A stretch of DNA of 64,000 nucleotides from Hymenobacter rubripertinctus (GCF_003583925.1 NZ_QYCN01000004.1:58419-122418); one strand, 5' to 3'. Positions 43,070 through 52,917 are shown, counted from the first letter of the stretch. Notes: a model not told the origin generated them from the sequence alone. A program made the numbers and translations.

Positions 43070-44881
43070 ATGGCCGCTACTTCTGAGTTACAGGAACAAA
43101 TCCGCCAGCTGCCCCACCGTCCGGGCGTTTACAAGTACTTCGGCGACGAGGATACCATCATTTACGTGGGCAAGGCCATCGACCTGCGCAAGCGCGTGAG
43201 CAGCTACTTCACCAAGCAGGACCACAACAAGAAAACCCAGCAACTGGTCAGGAACATCCGCCGCATCGAGTTCACCATCGTGGATTCGGAGTCGGACGCG
43301 TTTCTGCTCGAAAACAACCTCATCAAGCAGCACCAGCCCAAGTACAACATCCTGCTCAAGGACGGCAAAACGTACCCCTACCTGCTGCTGACCAACGAGC
43401 GGTTCCCCCGCCTCATTCCGACCCGCAACAAGCGCCCCGGCGACGGCCGCTACTACGGCCCCTACGCCAACGTAACGGGCATGAACCTGCTGGTTGAGCT
43501 GATCCGGGCGCTCTACCCGCTGCGCACCTGCACCTATAACCTCTCGGAAGCCAACATTGAGGCTGGCAAGTTCAAAGTGTGCCTGGAGTACCACCTCGGC
43601 AACTGCAAGGGTCCCTGCGAAGCCCACCAGGAGGAGGAAACCTACAACCAGTACATCCAGCAGATCCGCCAGATTCTCAACGGCGACCTGCGCCTGCCCA
43701 AGCAGTACTTCCGCGACCGGATGAGCCAGGCGGCCCAGGATCAACAGTACGAGCTGGCCCACCAGTTCAAGGTGAAGCTCGACCGGCTCGACGAGTTCCA
43801 GAGCAAGAGCACCATCGTCAACGCCAACCTGACCAACATCGACGTGTTCAGCATTGCCTCCAACGAGAAGTCGGCTTTTATCAGCTACCTCAAGGTGATG
43901 AACGGCAGCATCGTGCTCACCCAATCGGTGGAGGTCCAGAAGAAGCTGGATGAGCCGGATGAGGAAATCCTGGCCCCGCTGGTGATGCAGATGCGGGAGG
44001 AGTTCGAGAGCGAGTCGAAGGAAATTCTGACCAATATTGCCCTGCCCCCTTTGCCCTTGCCCGGCGTTACGGTAGCTCAGCCCCAGATTGGGGATAAGCG
44101 CAAGCTGCTGGAGCTAAGCCTCAAGAACGTGCTCTACCTGCGGAAGGAGAAAGAGAGCATGAACGACCGGAGCAAGGACCTCAACGAGGTGCGCATCATG
44201 GAAACCATCAAGAAGGATTTGCGCCTCACGGAGCTGCCCAAGCACATCGAATGCTTCGACAACTCCAACTTCCAGGGCGACAACCCGGTGGCCGCCATGG
44301 TGTGTTTCCGCAACGCACGGCCCAGCAAGAAGGACTACCGCCACTACCATATCAAAACCGTCATCGGCCCCAACGACTTCGACTCCATGTACGAAGTCGT
44401 GAGCCGCCGCTACCGCCGCCTCGTGGATGAGGGTGCCAGCCTGCCCCAGCTCGTGATTGTCGATGGTGGCAAAGGCCAGCTGAGCATGGCCGTCAAGGCG
44501 CTCAAAGACCTCAACCTATGGGGCCAGATGGCCGTCATCGGCATCGCCAAGCGCCTGGAGGAAATCTACGTCCCCAATGATCCGCTCCCGCTCTACATCG
44601 ACAAAAAGAGCGAATCCCTGCGCCTGTTTCAGCGCATGCGCGACGAAGTACACCGCTTCGGCATCACCTTCCACCGCAACCGCCGCGACGCCGGTACCCT
44701 CAAAACGGAGCTTACCGATGTGAAAGGCCTTGGCCCGGTAACGGCCGACAAGCTGCTGCTCAAATTCAAGTCGGTCAAGAAAATCCGTGAGCTATCCGAA
44801 GCCGAGCTGGTCACTGAGGTCGGCAAAGCCAAGGCCCGCATCCTGGTCAGCTACTTCGCCCAAACCGATGCACCGGCGTAG
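43070..44881 (+). CDS. uvrC: Excinuclease ABC subunit C
   Basis: A 603-residue UvrC, the dual nuclease of nucleotide excision repair. The N-terminal GIY-YIG nuclease is seen in PGVYKYFGDEDTIIYVGKAI, the UVR helix around residues 205-240, the RNase H-like C-terminal nuclease begins HIECFDNSNFQGDNPVAAMV and includes IVDGGKGQLSMA, and the helix-hairpin-helix pair ends the protein (VKGLGPVTADKLLLKFKSVK). Complete and of normal length. Confidence 0.97.
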   Translation: MAATSELQEQIRQLPHRPGVYKYFGDEDTIIYVGKAIDLRKRVSSYFTKQDHNKKTQQLVRNIRRIEFTIVDSESDAFLLENNLIKQHQPKYNILLKDGKTYPYLLLTNERFPRLIPTRNKRPGDGRYYGPYANVTGMNLLVELIRALYPLRTCTYNLSEANIEAGKFKVCLEYHLGNCKGPCEAHQEEETYNQYIQQIRQILNGDLRLPKQYFRDRMSQAAQDQQYELAHQFKVKLDRLDEFQSKSTIVNANLTNIDVFSIASNEKSAFISYLKVMNGSIVLTQSVEVQKKLDEPDEEILAPLVMQMREEFESESKEILTNIALPPLPLPGVTVAQPQIGDKRKLLELSLKNVLYLRKEKESMNDRSKDLNEVRIMETIKKDLRLTELPKHIECFDNSNFQGDNPVAAMVCFRNARPSKKDYRHYHIKTVIGPNDFDSMYEVVSRRYRRLVDEGASLPQLVIVDGGKGQLSMAVKALKDLNLWGQMAVIGIAKRLEEIYVPNDPLPLYIDKKSESLRLFQRMRDEVHRFGITFHRNRRDAGTLKTELTDVKGLGPVTADKLLLKFKSVKKIRELSEAELVTEVGKAKARILVSYFAQTDAPA

Positions 44882-44891
44882 AACAAAAAAG

Positions 44892-44947
44892 CCCGATAAA
44901 GCAGCAGGCCCCGACCAGATTTGGTCGGGGCCTGCTGCTTTATCGGG
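44892..44947. terminator. Perfect 26-bp hairpin between uvrC and gldN
   Basis: Arms 44892-44917 (CCCGATAAAGCAGCAGGCCC...) and 44922-44947 pair perfectly around GATT. It serves convergent uvrC and gldN. Confidence 0.85.
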
Positions 44948-44982
44948 ATTCAGAACAAAGCTATTAGCGAACAGCTAGTCGT

Positions 44983-45858
44983 TTAGAACGACCACAGGTT
45001 GTACTCGTACTCGATCAGGTCGGCCGCCGCTTGCTGCGAGGCCAGAATACCTTGCTGAGCACCGCCGTAGACTTCATCCAGACGAGCATCATTCGGGTTC
45101 GATACCTTCACGATATAGGAGTTGAACAACCACAGTTCAAAGGCATCCGCCAGATTCTTATGCTGAGCGTCGTTCTGGGGGTTGAACCAGATGGCCTTGT
45201 CCGGGTTAGCCCGGAATACGCGCACCAAGTCGCTGTACTTGAACGTACCGATGGGCTTCTCAATACCCGATTGGTTGGCGGCCAGTGTTGAAGGAACAAG
45301 CAGCGTGATGGTTTTGATGTCGTGATACATCCGCGACCGTTTCTTGTCGAAGATCATATCCTCCTTCAGTTCCATCTGGTACAAATCCTTGGGACGGTAA
45401 CCGAAGCTAGGTGGAGCAGCGGGGGCAACCTTTTTAGCGGGAGCTTTTCCCTTCTTCTTAGGAGCACCCCAGTCGTCGCCGGTATCCTGCGTGAAACCCG
45501 CGTCTATCTCTTCCTGGCTCAGACCGGCACTCGCCTCTACATAAGAGGAGTTGCCGGCTACTTCCGCAGCAGAGAGAGTCGAGGTCAGCGAGTCGTTGCG
45601 ATAAGCCTGCAACTCACCCCGCTTTACCGCGTCCAGGATGACCCGGCTGATTTCCTTGCCTTCCGCGAACATGGGCTTGTTCTGCTTCTCGCGCAGGTCA
45701 ATCGCACGCCAGATCGTCTTACGGAACAGAATATCCGAATTCGGAATCGGGCGGTACGAGCCGTTGCTGCTCGCGGTGGTGGCTTGCTCCTGAGCCGAGG
45801 CTGCCACCGACAGCGTAAGACCGGCTGCCAGGGCAGTGAAGGATAGGAATTTGTTCAT
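44983..45858 (-). CDS. gldN: Gliding motility/type IX secretion protein GldN
   Basis: A 291-residue periplasmic protein with a signal peptide (NKFLSFTALAAGLTLSVAAS). Conserved GldN/PorN stretches include YRPIPNSDILFRKTIWRAID, LREKQNKPMF and YQMELKEDMIFDKKRSRMYH. GldN joins GldK in rings on the periplasmic side of the outer membrane and contacts GldM. A Lys/Ala-rich insert (KKKGKAPAKKVAPAAPP) is a local feature. Last gene of the cluster. Confidence 0.95.
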   Translation of the reverse strand: MNKFLSFTALAAGLTLSVAASAQEQATTASSNGSYRPIPNSDILFRKTIWRAIDLREKQNKPMFAEGKEISRVILDAVKRGELQAYRNDSLTSTLSAAEVAGNSSYVEASAGLSQEEIDAGFTQDTGDDWGAPKKKGKAPAKKVAPAAPPSFGYRPKDLYQMELKEDMIFDKKRSRMYHDIKTITLLVPSTLAANQSGIEKPIGTFKYSDLVRVFRANPDKAIWFNPQNDAQHKNLADAFELWLFNSYIVKVSNPNDARLDEVYGGAQQGILASQQAAADLIEYEYNLWSF

Positions 45859-45905
45859 ACCAAAGAAATCAAAAAGCGCGACGGATAGTTCAGAACCAGT
45901 AACGC

Positions 45906-47486
45906 TTAGATCAGCGGAATATTGAATACTTTGGTCACGTTCACGTCCTCCACGTTACCCTGGAAGTTCTGACGCTGTACCCCTTTTACTTCGATGTACA
46001 GACGGTCGCCTTCGCGAGCCGTGTTTACCACCGAGCTCAGGTCTACGTTCGGACCGTTCACGGTAATAGCCTGCATTACCGGGCGCTTACCGCGTACCAG
46101 CGTCACTTCGTAGCGGGATACCCGGAAGCGGGCATCGTCGGGCAGGAAAGTAGCAAAACCAGCATCTGCCACCGCTTTCATGTTCATGTTACGCACGGCC
46201 GTGATGGGCGTACCCTGCTTCTCGTTGACCGGACGACCACCCACCCAGCACTGAACATCAGGCTTAGGAATAGGACGCACCTGGAAAGTCTGCGAGCCGA
46301 TGGGGTTGCCACCGCTGCTTACGCTCAGGGTAACTTCCTTGGCGTTGGGAACCAAGGTTACCTCCCCTTTGCTGGCACCTTTGATAGTAGCAGCACCAGA
46401 GGCCGAGAAGCTAGGATCGTACTGGGCTCCCAGAGCGGGAACCTGAACGCTCAGCTTGTTACCACACCGAAAATACAGCGCCTGCACCGAAGCCGACTGA
46501 ATCTGCATAACGGGCTTCGATACGGTGTAAGGTACCGTTACTTTAAAGGTAGTATCGCGGCCGTTCTGCTTGAAGCGAATCGTACCGGTCCAGGAAGCCT
46601 TGGCATTGCCATCCTTATCGAAGGACCCCGGGCGAGCCGTGAATTCGATTTTGCCTTTGCCATCCGGACCCACCGACAGGGGCGAACCGTTCAGCGTCAT
46701 GCTCGGGTTGAGACCAGTTGCCGAAGCAGTCAGAAAAAGCTCTGCCTTGTATTTGGTACCGGCAGCTACCGTGTTCGACTCAGCGCTGGCAAATGCCCCG
46801 ATTTTATCGAAAACGATGATTTCACCCCCTACTTTCTGCGAAAGCATGCTCAGTGCATCAGACTCGTACTTCAGCACTTCGGCTTCTTTCTGCGAAAGAA
46901 TTGCCAGCGCAGCTACTACCGGCGTATTTTCAAAGTTCAGCTGAGCAAAATTCTTGCTCTTCTGCTCCTTGTCAACCACCATCGGATCCTGATTGGCGTC
47001 GAGGGCCAACGGAGAAACCCCTGGGATGATGCCTTTGATGTATTCCGAGTACTTATTCAGTTCGCCTTTCATCTTGTAGCCTTCACCGTTCTTGCTGGCA
47101 CCCAGCATGAGTTCTGCTACTTTGTCTTCGGCGCTCATGTTTTTGAATTCATTCTTGCCCTTGTTCTCCGTTTTGGTCAGCAACTGCTCGCGAACCCCAG
47201 CCAGATAGGCAATCATTTCCTTCGTACGCACCCGTACTTCTTCGCTCTGCTTCAGCACAGCCATGTCTTTAGGCAAATTGTGGTTTTTATCCACTTGTGC
47301 CTTGATACCCTTTACGGTTCCATCATTCGCCTTCGATACTTTTCCGTTGATGGAGGAAAGGCTGTCGTCGAGGAATTTGAACTTGAGTAGAATTGCTGAG
47401 TTTACCTGTAGGGCCAGAAGAGCGGTGAGTACCAGGTACATCATCCCGATCATCTTCTGCCGTGGAGTCTCTTTACCTCCCGCCAT
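45906..47486 (-). CDS. gldM: Gliding motility/type IX secretion motor protein GldM
   Basis: A 526-residue GldM. One membrane helix near the N-terminus (MIGMMYLVLTALLALQVNSA) is preceded by the conserved Arg9, part of the charge pair with GldL. The long periplasmic part comprises a helical domain (to about residue 220) and successive beta-sandwich domains, ending NVTKVFNIPLI. GldM dimers cross the periplasm and transmit proton-driven motion to GldKN. Confidence 0.96.
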   Translation of the reverse strand: MAGGKETPRQKMIGMMYLVLTALLALQVNSAILLKFKFLDDSLSSINGKVSKANDGTVKGIKAQVDKNHNLPKDMAVLKQSEEVRVRTKEMIAYLAGVREQLLTKTENKGKNEFKNMSAEDKVAELMLGASKNGEGYKMKGELNKYSEYIKGIIPGVSPLALDANQDPMVVDKEQKSKNFAQLNFENTPVVAALAILSQKEAEVLKYESDALSMLSQKVGGEIIVFDKIGAFASAESNTVAAGTKYKAELFLTASATGLNPSMTLNGSPLSVGPDGKGKIEFTARPGSFDKDGNAKASWTGTIRFKQNGRDTTFKVTVPYTVSKPVMQIQSASVQALYFRCGNKLSVQVPALGAQYDPSFSASGAATIKGASKGEVTLVPNAKEVTLSVSSGGNPIGSQTFQVRPIPKPDVQCWVGGRPVNEKQGTPITAVRNMNMKAVADAGFATFLPDDARFRVSRYEVTLVRGKRPVMQAITVNGPNVDLSSVVNTAREGDRLYIEVKGVQRQNFQGNVEDVNVTKVFNIPLI

Positions 47487-47545
47487 CGTGTCTACCTGTT
47501 ACTATACTAGTGAAATTGGATCTGAAACTATGCGGTTTGCCAGCC

Positions 47546-48352
47546 TTAGCTGGTAGCGCGCATAGCATTCAGCATGTTGCCGTACACCCGGTTCAACGAG
47601 GTGAGGTTGGTGGTCAGGCCGGTTACTTCCTGCTTGAACTGCTCGGTTTCCTTACCGGCTTCCGTCAGGTTCTCCATGGCTTGCGCCAGCGTACCGTAGA
47701 ACTTGTTCATCGACTTGAGGTGCGTATTGGCATCCTGCAACTCCATTTCGTACACGGCGTTCAGCGCGCCCAGGTTCTTGGTCACGTTCTGCACCTGTAT
47801 GTGGTAGTCACGGGCATCATTAGAGGCATCAGCCATGGCCGACATGGCCTGCACCGTGCTGGAGTACGATTCGTTGATACGCTCCAGCGACTGAGCAGCC
47901 GTGCGCACTTTGGTCGTGTACTCTTCCGTAGCGTTGGTCGCGTCACCCAGCGAAGACAGTTGCTGGGTGGTAGTGCTCAGGCGGTTCAGGCCCTGGCCCA
48001 GCGAAGCAATGGCCTCAGGCGTTACGTTAGCATCCTTCAGCATATCGTCGAGCTTGCGCGTCAGACCGGTGCCGTTGTTCTCTTGCAGGAAGCTAGGGTT
48101 GCCGGTGGAAGGATCGTACCCTTCGCTCAACTCCGGGTATACCAGCGACCAATCAACTTCCTTGGAAGTAGGCTGAAACGCACTCAGAAAGAAGATCAGT
48201 GCTTCCGTGCCCAAGCCCACAATCAGCATTTCGCTGGCACCATCCCAGTGCTGAATTTTGAACAACGCGCCCACAATTACGACTGCCGCTCCGATGCCGT
48301 AAATTTTGGGCATCAGTACATCATACAGAAAACTACCGCCTTTAGCTGCCAT
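47546..48352 (-). CDS. gldL: Gliding motility/type IX secretion motor protein GldL
   Basis: A 268-residue inner-membrane protein with two helices (KIYGIGAAVVIVGALFKIQH and EMLIVGLGTEALIFFLSAFQ). Glu50 in the second helix is the proton-pathway carboxylate equivalent to Glu49 in Flavobacterium johnsoniae GldL. The cytoplasmic remainder is helical (LDDMLKDANVTPEAIASLGQ). With GldM it forms the proton-driven motor powering secretion and gliding. Confidence 0.96.
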   Translation of the reverse strand: MAAKGGSFLYDVLMPKIYGIGAAVVIVGALFKIQHWDGASEMLIVGLGTEALIFFLSAFQPTSKEVDWSLVYPELSEGYDPSTGNPSFLQENNGTGLTRKLDDMLKDANVTPEAIASLGQGLNRLSTTTQQLSSLGDATNATEEYTTKVRTAAQSLERINESYSSTVQAMSAMADASNDARDYHIQVQNVTKNLGALNAVYEMELQDANTHLKSMNKFYGTLAQAMENLTEAGKETEQFKQEVTGLTTNLTSLNRVYGNMLNAMRATS

Positions 48353-48457
48353 GTGATTTTGGTGTTGGAAAAAACTTGTTATGGTAAAATTTAGAAAAGT
48401 TGCGAAAGGGCAATGGTTCAGTTTTTTTCACTGCGACAAAGCCTCTTTGCTTGCTAT

Positions 48458-49468
48458 TTATTGCCCGCTGCCGGAGCCAATCTGGATCATGGCCGTGCGG
48501 AAGCCAATGTAGGAGCGGGCCGAGTCCTGGTATTCGAAGTTGCGGGTCCCGGTTTCCAGGAAGTAGGCAATGTCTTTCCAGGAGCCGCCCCGCACTACTT
48601 TGCGAGGTTCATTATCGTCGGGGTTGGTCGGGTTCATGTCCCACACCACCGGCACGGAGGCTTCCATGTAGGCATCATCACACCACTCCGAAACGTTGCC
48701 TGACATATCGTACAGGCCGAAGTCGTTGGGGAAGAACTGTCCGACCGGAGCCGTGTAAGCATATCCATCGGAGGCGTAGTCGCCCCGGCCAGGCTTGAAG
48801 TTGGCCAGCATGCATCCTTTCGAGTTACGCAGGTAAGGGCCGCCCCAAGGGTAGGTGGCCAGGTCGCGCCCCCCACGGGCGGCATACTCCCACTCGGCTT
48901 CCGAGGGCAGGCGGAAGTTTGGCGTTGGTGCCAGGCCCACTTCCTCATTGGCCGCGTTCTTGTTTTTGGTGCGCCAGTTGCAGAAGTATTTGGCGGCAAA
49001 CCAATCCACGCCCACTACCGGATAGTCATCGAAAGCCGGATGTGTGTAGTAGTACTCCATCAGCGGGTCGCCCATGTGGTACGTGAAGTCGCGCACCCAG
49101 ACCGTCGTATCGGGGTAGAGTTCCGTCATCACGTATTCCTCGCCCAGCACGTCAATCGAGTCCTGCCGGATGGCATTCATGAACTGCCGGTACTCGTTGT
49201 TGGTAATTTCCGTTTCGTCCATGTAAAAGCCGGCAATGGTTACCTGCTTGTTCATGTTGACCATGGAAGCCGAAATGTCCTGATCGGTCTGGCCCATGTG
49301 AAAGGTTCCACCAGGGCAGGGCACCATCCCGTAGGGGACCTCCTGCGGGTTGAACTCCGGACGGTCCTCTGCCCCAACCAGGTCACCCTGCGGTCCTTTA
49401 CCAAAACCACAGCCCCCCAAGATGAGCGTCGAGAAAGCGACGAGAGGCAGTATGAGAAACTTGTTCAT
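48458..49468 (-). CDS. gldK: Gliding motility/type IX secretion lipoprotein GldK
   Basis: A 336-residue lipoprotein (lipobox LGGC, Cys20) with an FGE-sulfatase-like fold: CPGGTFHMGQTDQDISASMV, DETEITNNEYRQFMNAIRQD, VVGVDWFAAKYFCNWRTKNK, PSEAEWEYAARGG and LYDMSGNVSEWCDDAYMEAS. GldK forms the outer-membrane-linked ring with GldN. The ATG at 49468 gives the lipoprotein signal; the longer frame has no support. A well-formed promoter lies 60 bp upstream. Confidence 0.95.
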   Translation of the reverse strand: MNKFLILPLVAFSTLILGGCGFGKGPQGDLVGAEDRPEFNPQEVPYGMVPCPGGTFHMGQTDQDISASMVNMNKQVTIAGFYMDETEITNNEYRQFMNAIRQDSIDVLGEEYVMTELYPDTTVWVRDFTYHMGDPLMEYYYTHPAFDDYPVVGVDWFAAKYFCNWRTKNKNAANEEVGLAPTPNFRLPSEAEWEYAARGGRDLATYPWGGPYLRNSKGCMLANFKPGRGDYASDGYAYTAPVGQFFPNDFGLYDMSGNVSEWCDDAYMEASVPVVWDMNPTNPDDNEPRKVVRGGSWKDIAYFLETGTRNFEYQDSARSYIGFRTAMIQIGSGSGQ

Positions 49469-49528
49469 GTGAGAAAGAAAAAGGCGGTCGAGGCGACGAT
49501 ACCCAAAGATTACAATTTTTCGGGCTGG

Positions 49529-49559
49529 CAAATCTAACGAATCATCCGTTCGTACGCAA
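49529..49559 (-). promoter_or_regulatory. Promoter of the gldKLMN operon
   Basis: TAGATTTG (49529-49536, minus strand) matches TAnnTTTG exactly, with TTG at 49557-49559 and a 20-bp spacer, as in Bacteroidota sigma-A promoters. Confidence 0.65.
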
Positions 49560-49704
49560 GCCGTACGGTCAATGCACTGCATTTGTCTACGAACTAATGA
49601 ATACGCCGGTTAAACAATGGTAGGCAGCAAGTTAGTGGTTGCCCTCTTCGACTGATTGGCGGCAGAAAGAAGCAAAATGATTTACGAATACCGAAAGGCC
49701 CTTT

Positions 49705-50697
49705 TTAGAAGCTATAGCGCGGTGTACGGACAGCTGGACGAACCGTAAGCCCCGGTTTGGGCAGGCGATAACCCAGCATGATTTCAAACGAACTGAAAGC
49801 CTTGGCGTCTTTCCCGAATGCAATTACGTCATAGGCTAATCCCAACCTGACCGCGTTGTCTTTGGCGAAGCTGAGTCCCCCCAATACCGTGACCGCATCT
49901 TCCGAACGATAACCCAAACCACCCCAGAATCGGTCGTCGAAAGTAGCGCGCGCGCCCAGTTCGTAAGAACTGTTACGCACTGAGAATTTACCACTATCTC
50001 CAAATTTTCCCGGCAACACCATCTTCACGATGCCCGTTGACGTGAGGACAACGGAAGATGAAAGAGCAATGTTGTAACCGCCCGTCAGATAGGCGTGATT
50101 CTCAATCAAATATTGAGCCGAAGCGCCACTGGCGGCAACCTGGCTGTTGAATTTGTAAGTTGAGCGCAATAGATTATTAGCACTCAGGCCCATGTAAAAC
50201 TTAGGTGCCTCATACCAGAGGCCGGCACCCATGTCCAGCTTTCTATCTGAGCCGTTGTTCGGCACGAAGCTATCGTCCGGATCATTGGCCCGAAATCCGC
50301 CTTCGTAAATATTGTTGAATATCCCCTGCACGCCCAAGCCTAATTTGCCCTCTCCCAGACGCAGATGACGGGAGTACGACAGCTGGGCGTTTGTTGTGCT
50401 GAGCTGGGCAATTTGGTCCCGGTAAACGCTGATTCCCAAGCCCCCGGCCAACACGGGAACCGGAATAGAGACTGTAATGGAAGCCGTATTAGGCGAACCG
50501 CCGTCGTCGAAAGTAGCTTTGTAGCCGAAGTACTGCGAGCGGCCAATTCCCGTGATTTCGCCGTAGCCCTTGATGCCCGCGTATGCTGGGTTCAGGTTCA
50601 TCCCGTTGAACCCGTACTGGCTGAATTGAGGCTGCTGCTGGGCAGCGACTTTTCCGGCTAGTAAAAACAGACAGGCACAGAATAAATAGTTCTTCAT
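49705..50697 (-). CDS. sprF: PorP/SprF-family outer-membrane protein
   Basis: A 330-residue PorP/SprF protein with signal peptide (KNYLFCACLFLLAGKVAAQQ) and the family start PQFSQYGFNGMNLNPAYAGI. The rest alternates beta-strands typical of a small barrel (GAGLWYEAPKFYMGLSANNL and ELGARATFDDRFWGGLGYRS). Such proteins assist type IX secretion or anchoring of surface adhesins, and the gene next to gldK is the usual location. Confidence 0.92.
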   Translation of the reverse strand: MKNYLFCACLFLLAGKVAAQQQPQFSQYGFNGMNLNPAYAGIKGYGEITGIGRSQYFGYKATFDDGGSPNTASITVSIPVPVLAGGLGISVYRDQIAQLSTTNAQLSYSRHLRLGEGKLGLGVQGIFNNIYEGGFRANDPDDSFVPNNGSDRKLDMGAGLWYEAPKFYMGLSANNLLRSTYKFNSQVAASGASAQYLIENHAYLTGGYNIALSSSVVLTSTGIVKMVLPGKFGDSGKFSVRNSSYELGARATFDDRFWGGLGYRSEDAVTVLGGLSFAKDNAVRLGLAYDVIAFGKDAKAFSSFEIMLGYRLPKPGLTVRPAVRTPRYSF

Positions 50698-50747
50698 AGT
50701 AATTCAGCAAGAAGCCGGGGCCTGCGGAAGGCGCAGACCAGCGTTTT

Positions 50748-50755
50748 CAAATGTA
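50748..50755 (-). promoter_or_regulatory. Promoter -7 element of the SprF/PorP gene
   Basis: TACATTTG on the minus strand, an exact TAnnTTTG match 50 bp before the start codon; the -33 element is not clear. Confidence 0.5.
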
Positions 50756-50791
50756 ACGAAAAAACCGCCCCAACCCATTCCCGGAATATAC

Positions 50792-50823
50792 AAAAGAAGA
50801 GCAACCGTTGCTGCTCTTCTTTT
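50792..50823 (-). terminator. Terminator after hemD
   Basis: AAAAGAAGAGCA / TGCTCTTCTTTT, 12 bp with an 8-nt loop, 18 bp past the hemD stop and ending in T-rich sequence on the minus strand. Confidence 0.75.
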
Positions 50824-50840
50824 CCTATAAATCAACTAGC

Positions 50841-51659
50841 TTATTTGCTGTTCTTCTTCTCTTTAACTACCTCCGCTCCGTGGTGCATCCGAATGTAGGC
50901 CTCAATGGCTCCGGTCATGGAGGGAGCATTTGGCTGCGGAGCCTCAATGTCGAGAAACAAGCCGGCATCGAGCACCGCTTTGGCCGTAGTGGGACCAAAA
51001 GCAGCAATCCGGGTGTTGTTCTGCACGAACTCCGGGAAGTTGATGAACAACGAGCTGATTCCGGAAGGGCTGAAAAAGGCGATACAGTCGTATTTCACGT
51101 CCGTCAGATCCGACAGGTCGCTGGCTACGGTGCGGTAAATGACTGCCTCAGTGAACTTGAACTTGTTGGCCCGCATAAACTCCGGAATGTCATCTTTGCG
51201 AATGTCGGAGCAGGGGTAAAGAAACTTCTCCCCCTTGTGCTTCTTGATAACGTCGAAGAGGTCGGTGGCGGTGCGCTGGCCCACGAAGAGCTTGCGCTTG
51301 CGCAGCACAATGTATTTTTGGAGGTAGTTGGCCGTTTGCTCCGAAATACAGAAATACTTCATTTCGGCCGGCATTTCTACCTTCGACTCCTGGCAAATGC
51401 GGAAGAAATGGTCGACGGCATTGCGACTGGTGAAGATGATGGCCGTATGCTCCAGAATATTGACCTTCTCCTTTCGAAAGTCCTTGTAGGCAACCGGCTG
51501 CACTTCAATGAACTCGCGGAAATCTACTTTGATACCATACTTTTCCGCGATGGAAAAATACGGGGAGACGTCACTGGTCGGCTTAGGCTGGCTGACCAGA
51601 ATGGTGGCAATTCGCTGGGCGTGACGGCCTGTCCCCGGTTGGTCTTTGTTCTCGGCCAT
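50841..51659 (-). CDS. hemD: Uroporphyrinogen-III synthase
   Basis: A 272-residue HemD-family protein closing hydroxymethylbilane to uroporphyrinogen III in haem synthesis. Recognisable are AIIFTSRNAVDHFFRICQES, YCISEQTANYLQKY, and the second-domain stretch YDCIAFFSPSGISSLFINFP with IAAFGPTTAKAVLDAG. The family is divergent, but the two-domain pattern is clear. It commonly neighbours gld genes in Bacteroidota. Confidence 0.9.
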   Translation of the reverse strand: MAENKDQPGTGRHAQRIATILVSQPKPTSDVSPYFSIAEKYGIKVDFREFIEVQPVAYKDFRKEKVNILEHTAIIFTSRNAVDHFFRICQESKVEMPAEMKYFCISEQTANYLQKYIVLRKRKLFVGQRTATDLFDVIKKHKGEKFLYPCSDIRKDDIPEFMRANKFKFTEAVIYRTVASDLSDLTDVKYDCIAFFSPSGISSLFINFPEFVQNNTRIAAFGPTTAKAVLDAGLFLDIEAPQPNAPSMTGAIEAYIRMHHGAEVVKEKKNSK

Positions 51660-51735
51660 AGGGTAGAAAAGGTAAAGCTAAAGCAATAAGGAGCCGTTAC
51701 GAGCAGTGGTAGGTGGGAGCCGCCAGCGCAAGTGG

Positions 51736-52917
51736 TCAGAAGGTAAAAACAATCAGTTTGAGCAGAATGACCAGCGGAATCACTTCTGTGGCGCAAAGGT
51801 ACGAAAACAAATGCAAATTCAGTAGGGACGTTTTATGATGTAACGTGCGGCCGACCCGCCAGACCGTACCAATCAACAGCAAGGAAACCACCCCGTTGGA
51901 AACCCAGAGCACCGTTTCAGGCAAACGCTGATTCAGGCCCAGGTACAGCAGCATTACGACGGGCAAAAACAGGCCCATGAACAAGATGGTGCGAATGAAT
52001 TCCCGGTACTGAAGCGTGACCAGTTCGGTTACGTCGAAGATGTAGCCCATCAGCTCCAGGAACAGGTACTTGCCCAGTACGAATCCCGCTACCAGTGCAG
52101 TATACACAAGCACTTTCACCACAATGGCCGACTCAGCTACATCGAAGAGCCGCCGCAGAATCACGATGCTCTGGATATTGGTATGGATGGCTACCAGTAG
52201 CAGCGCAAACGAAAGGGCGAAAAGCAGGACTAGTGCTAAGTTCAGCCAGGTTAAGGTGGGCTTGATCAGAAAGTCCTGTTCGGCGCTGGCCTTGCCCCAC
52301 AAGCCATCGAGCTGGTAAATGCGGGTGAACCCGGGCTGGTAGGTGGCCCGCAACCCTCCGTAACACAACCCTAGCAGCAGCAGAAAGCAGACGAAGACAT
52401 TCTGACCTTGGTGGCCGCGGGGGCGCGGCTGGGCCAGCAACGGGGCCGGATTGGCAGTTCCTTCGGTCCTTCGGGCCACTACCGGCTGCGCATTCGTGAA
52501 GGACGCCAGGTTCGGAATAGCCTCGGGATGCCACACGCACAGCAGGTGCGGGCCAGCCGCACTGCCAGCCGGCAGCAGGGCAGCCAGGTCCACGGTGTAG
52601 GAATCCGGGGTGCTGGTGGTGAAGACGAGGCGATTATCGAGAAAGAGACTGAGTTTCTCGCGGGCTGTGAAGCTGATGAGCAGCGGCTTGCCGGGCCGGA
52701 TGGACAGCCATTGGTAGTAGGCGTGCGCGGGGGCGTGATAATCTGGCAAGTAAAGCACAAGGCGGTTGCGCGCCTCATCGTGAATCAGCCAGTCAGTGGT
52801 GAGGCCGGCCCGGGGTGCGGGCGGCAGGGGGCGGTATTCGGCAGCACACGCGGCCCCGCAAGCCAGCCAAACCAGCCCAAGCCAGACGATACCGAGAAAA
52901 AACTGCCGCAAACGCAC
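51736..52917 (-). CDS. DUF4271 membrane protein
   Basis: A 393-residue membrane protein with a signal peptide, a periplasmic N-terminal domain of about 170 residues, and about seven C-terminal helices (VFVCFLLLLGLCYGGLRATY, LVLLFALSFALLLVAIHTNI, ILFMGLFLPVVMLLYLGLNQ). Content and position beside hemD match the DUF4271 family of Bacteroidota, whose function is unknown. It starts 15 bp after the stop of the upstream transferase gene and so is probably in its operon. Confidence 0.8.
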   Translation of the reverse strand: MRLRQFFLGIVWLGLVWLACGAACAAEYRPLPPAPRAGLTTDWLIHDEARNRLVLYLPDYHAPAHAYYQWLSIRPGKPLLISFTAREKLSLFLDNRLVFTTSTPDSYTVDLAALLPAGSAAGPHLLCVWHPEAIPNLASFTNAQPVVARRTEGTANPAPLLAQPRPRGHQGQNVFVCFLLLLGLCYGGLRATYQPGFTRIYQLDGLWGKASAEQDFLIKPTLTWLNLALVLLFALSFALLLVAIHTNIQSIVILRRLFDVAESAIVVKVLVYTALVAGFVLGKYLFLELMGYIFDVTELVTLQYREFIRTILFMGLFLPVVMLLYLGLNQRLPETVLWVSNGVVSLLLIGTVWRVGRTLHHKTSLLNLHLFSYLCATEVIPLVILLKLIVFTF

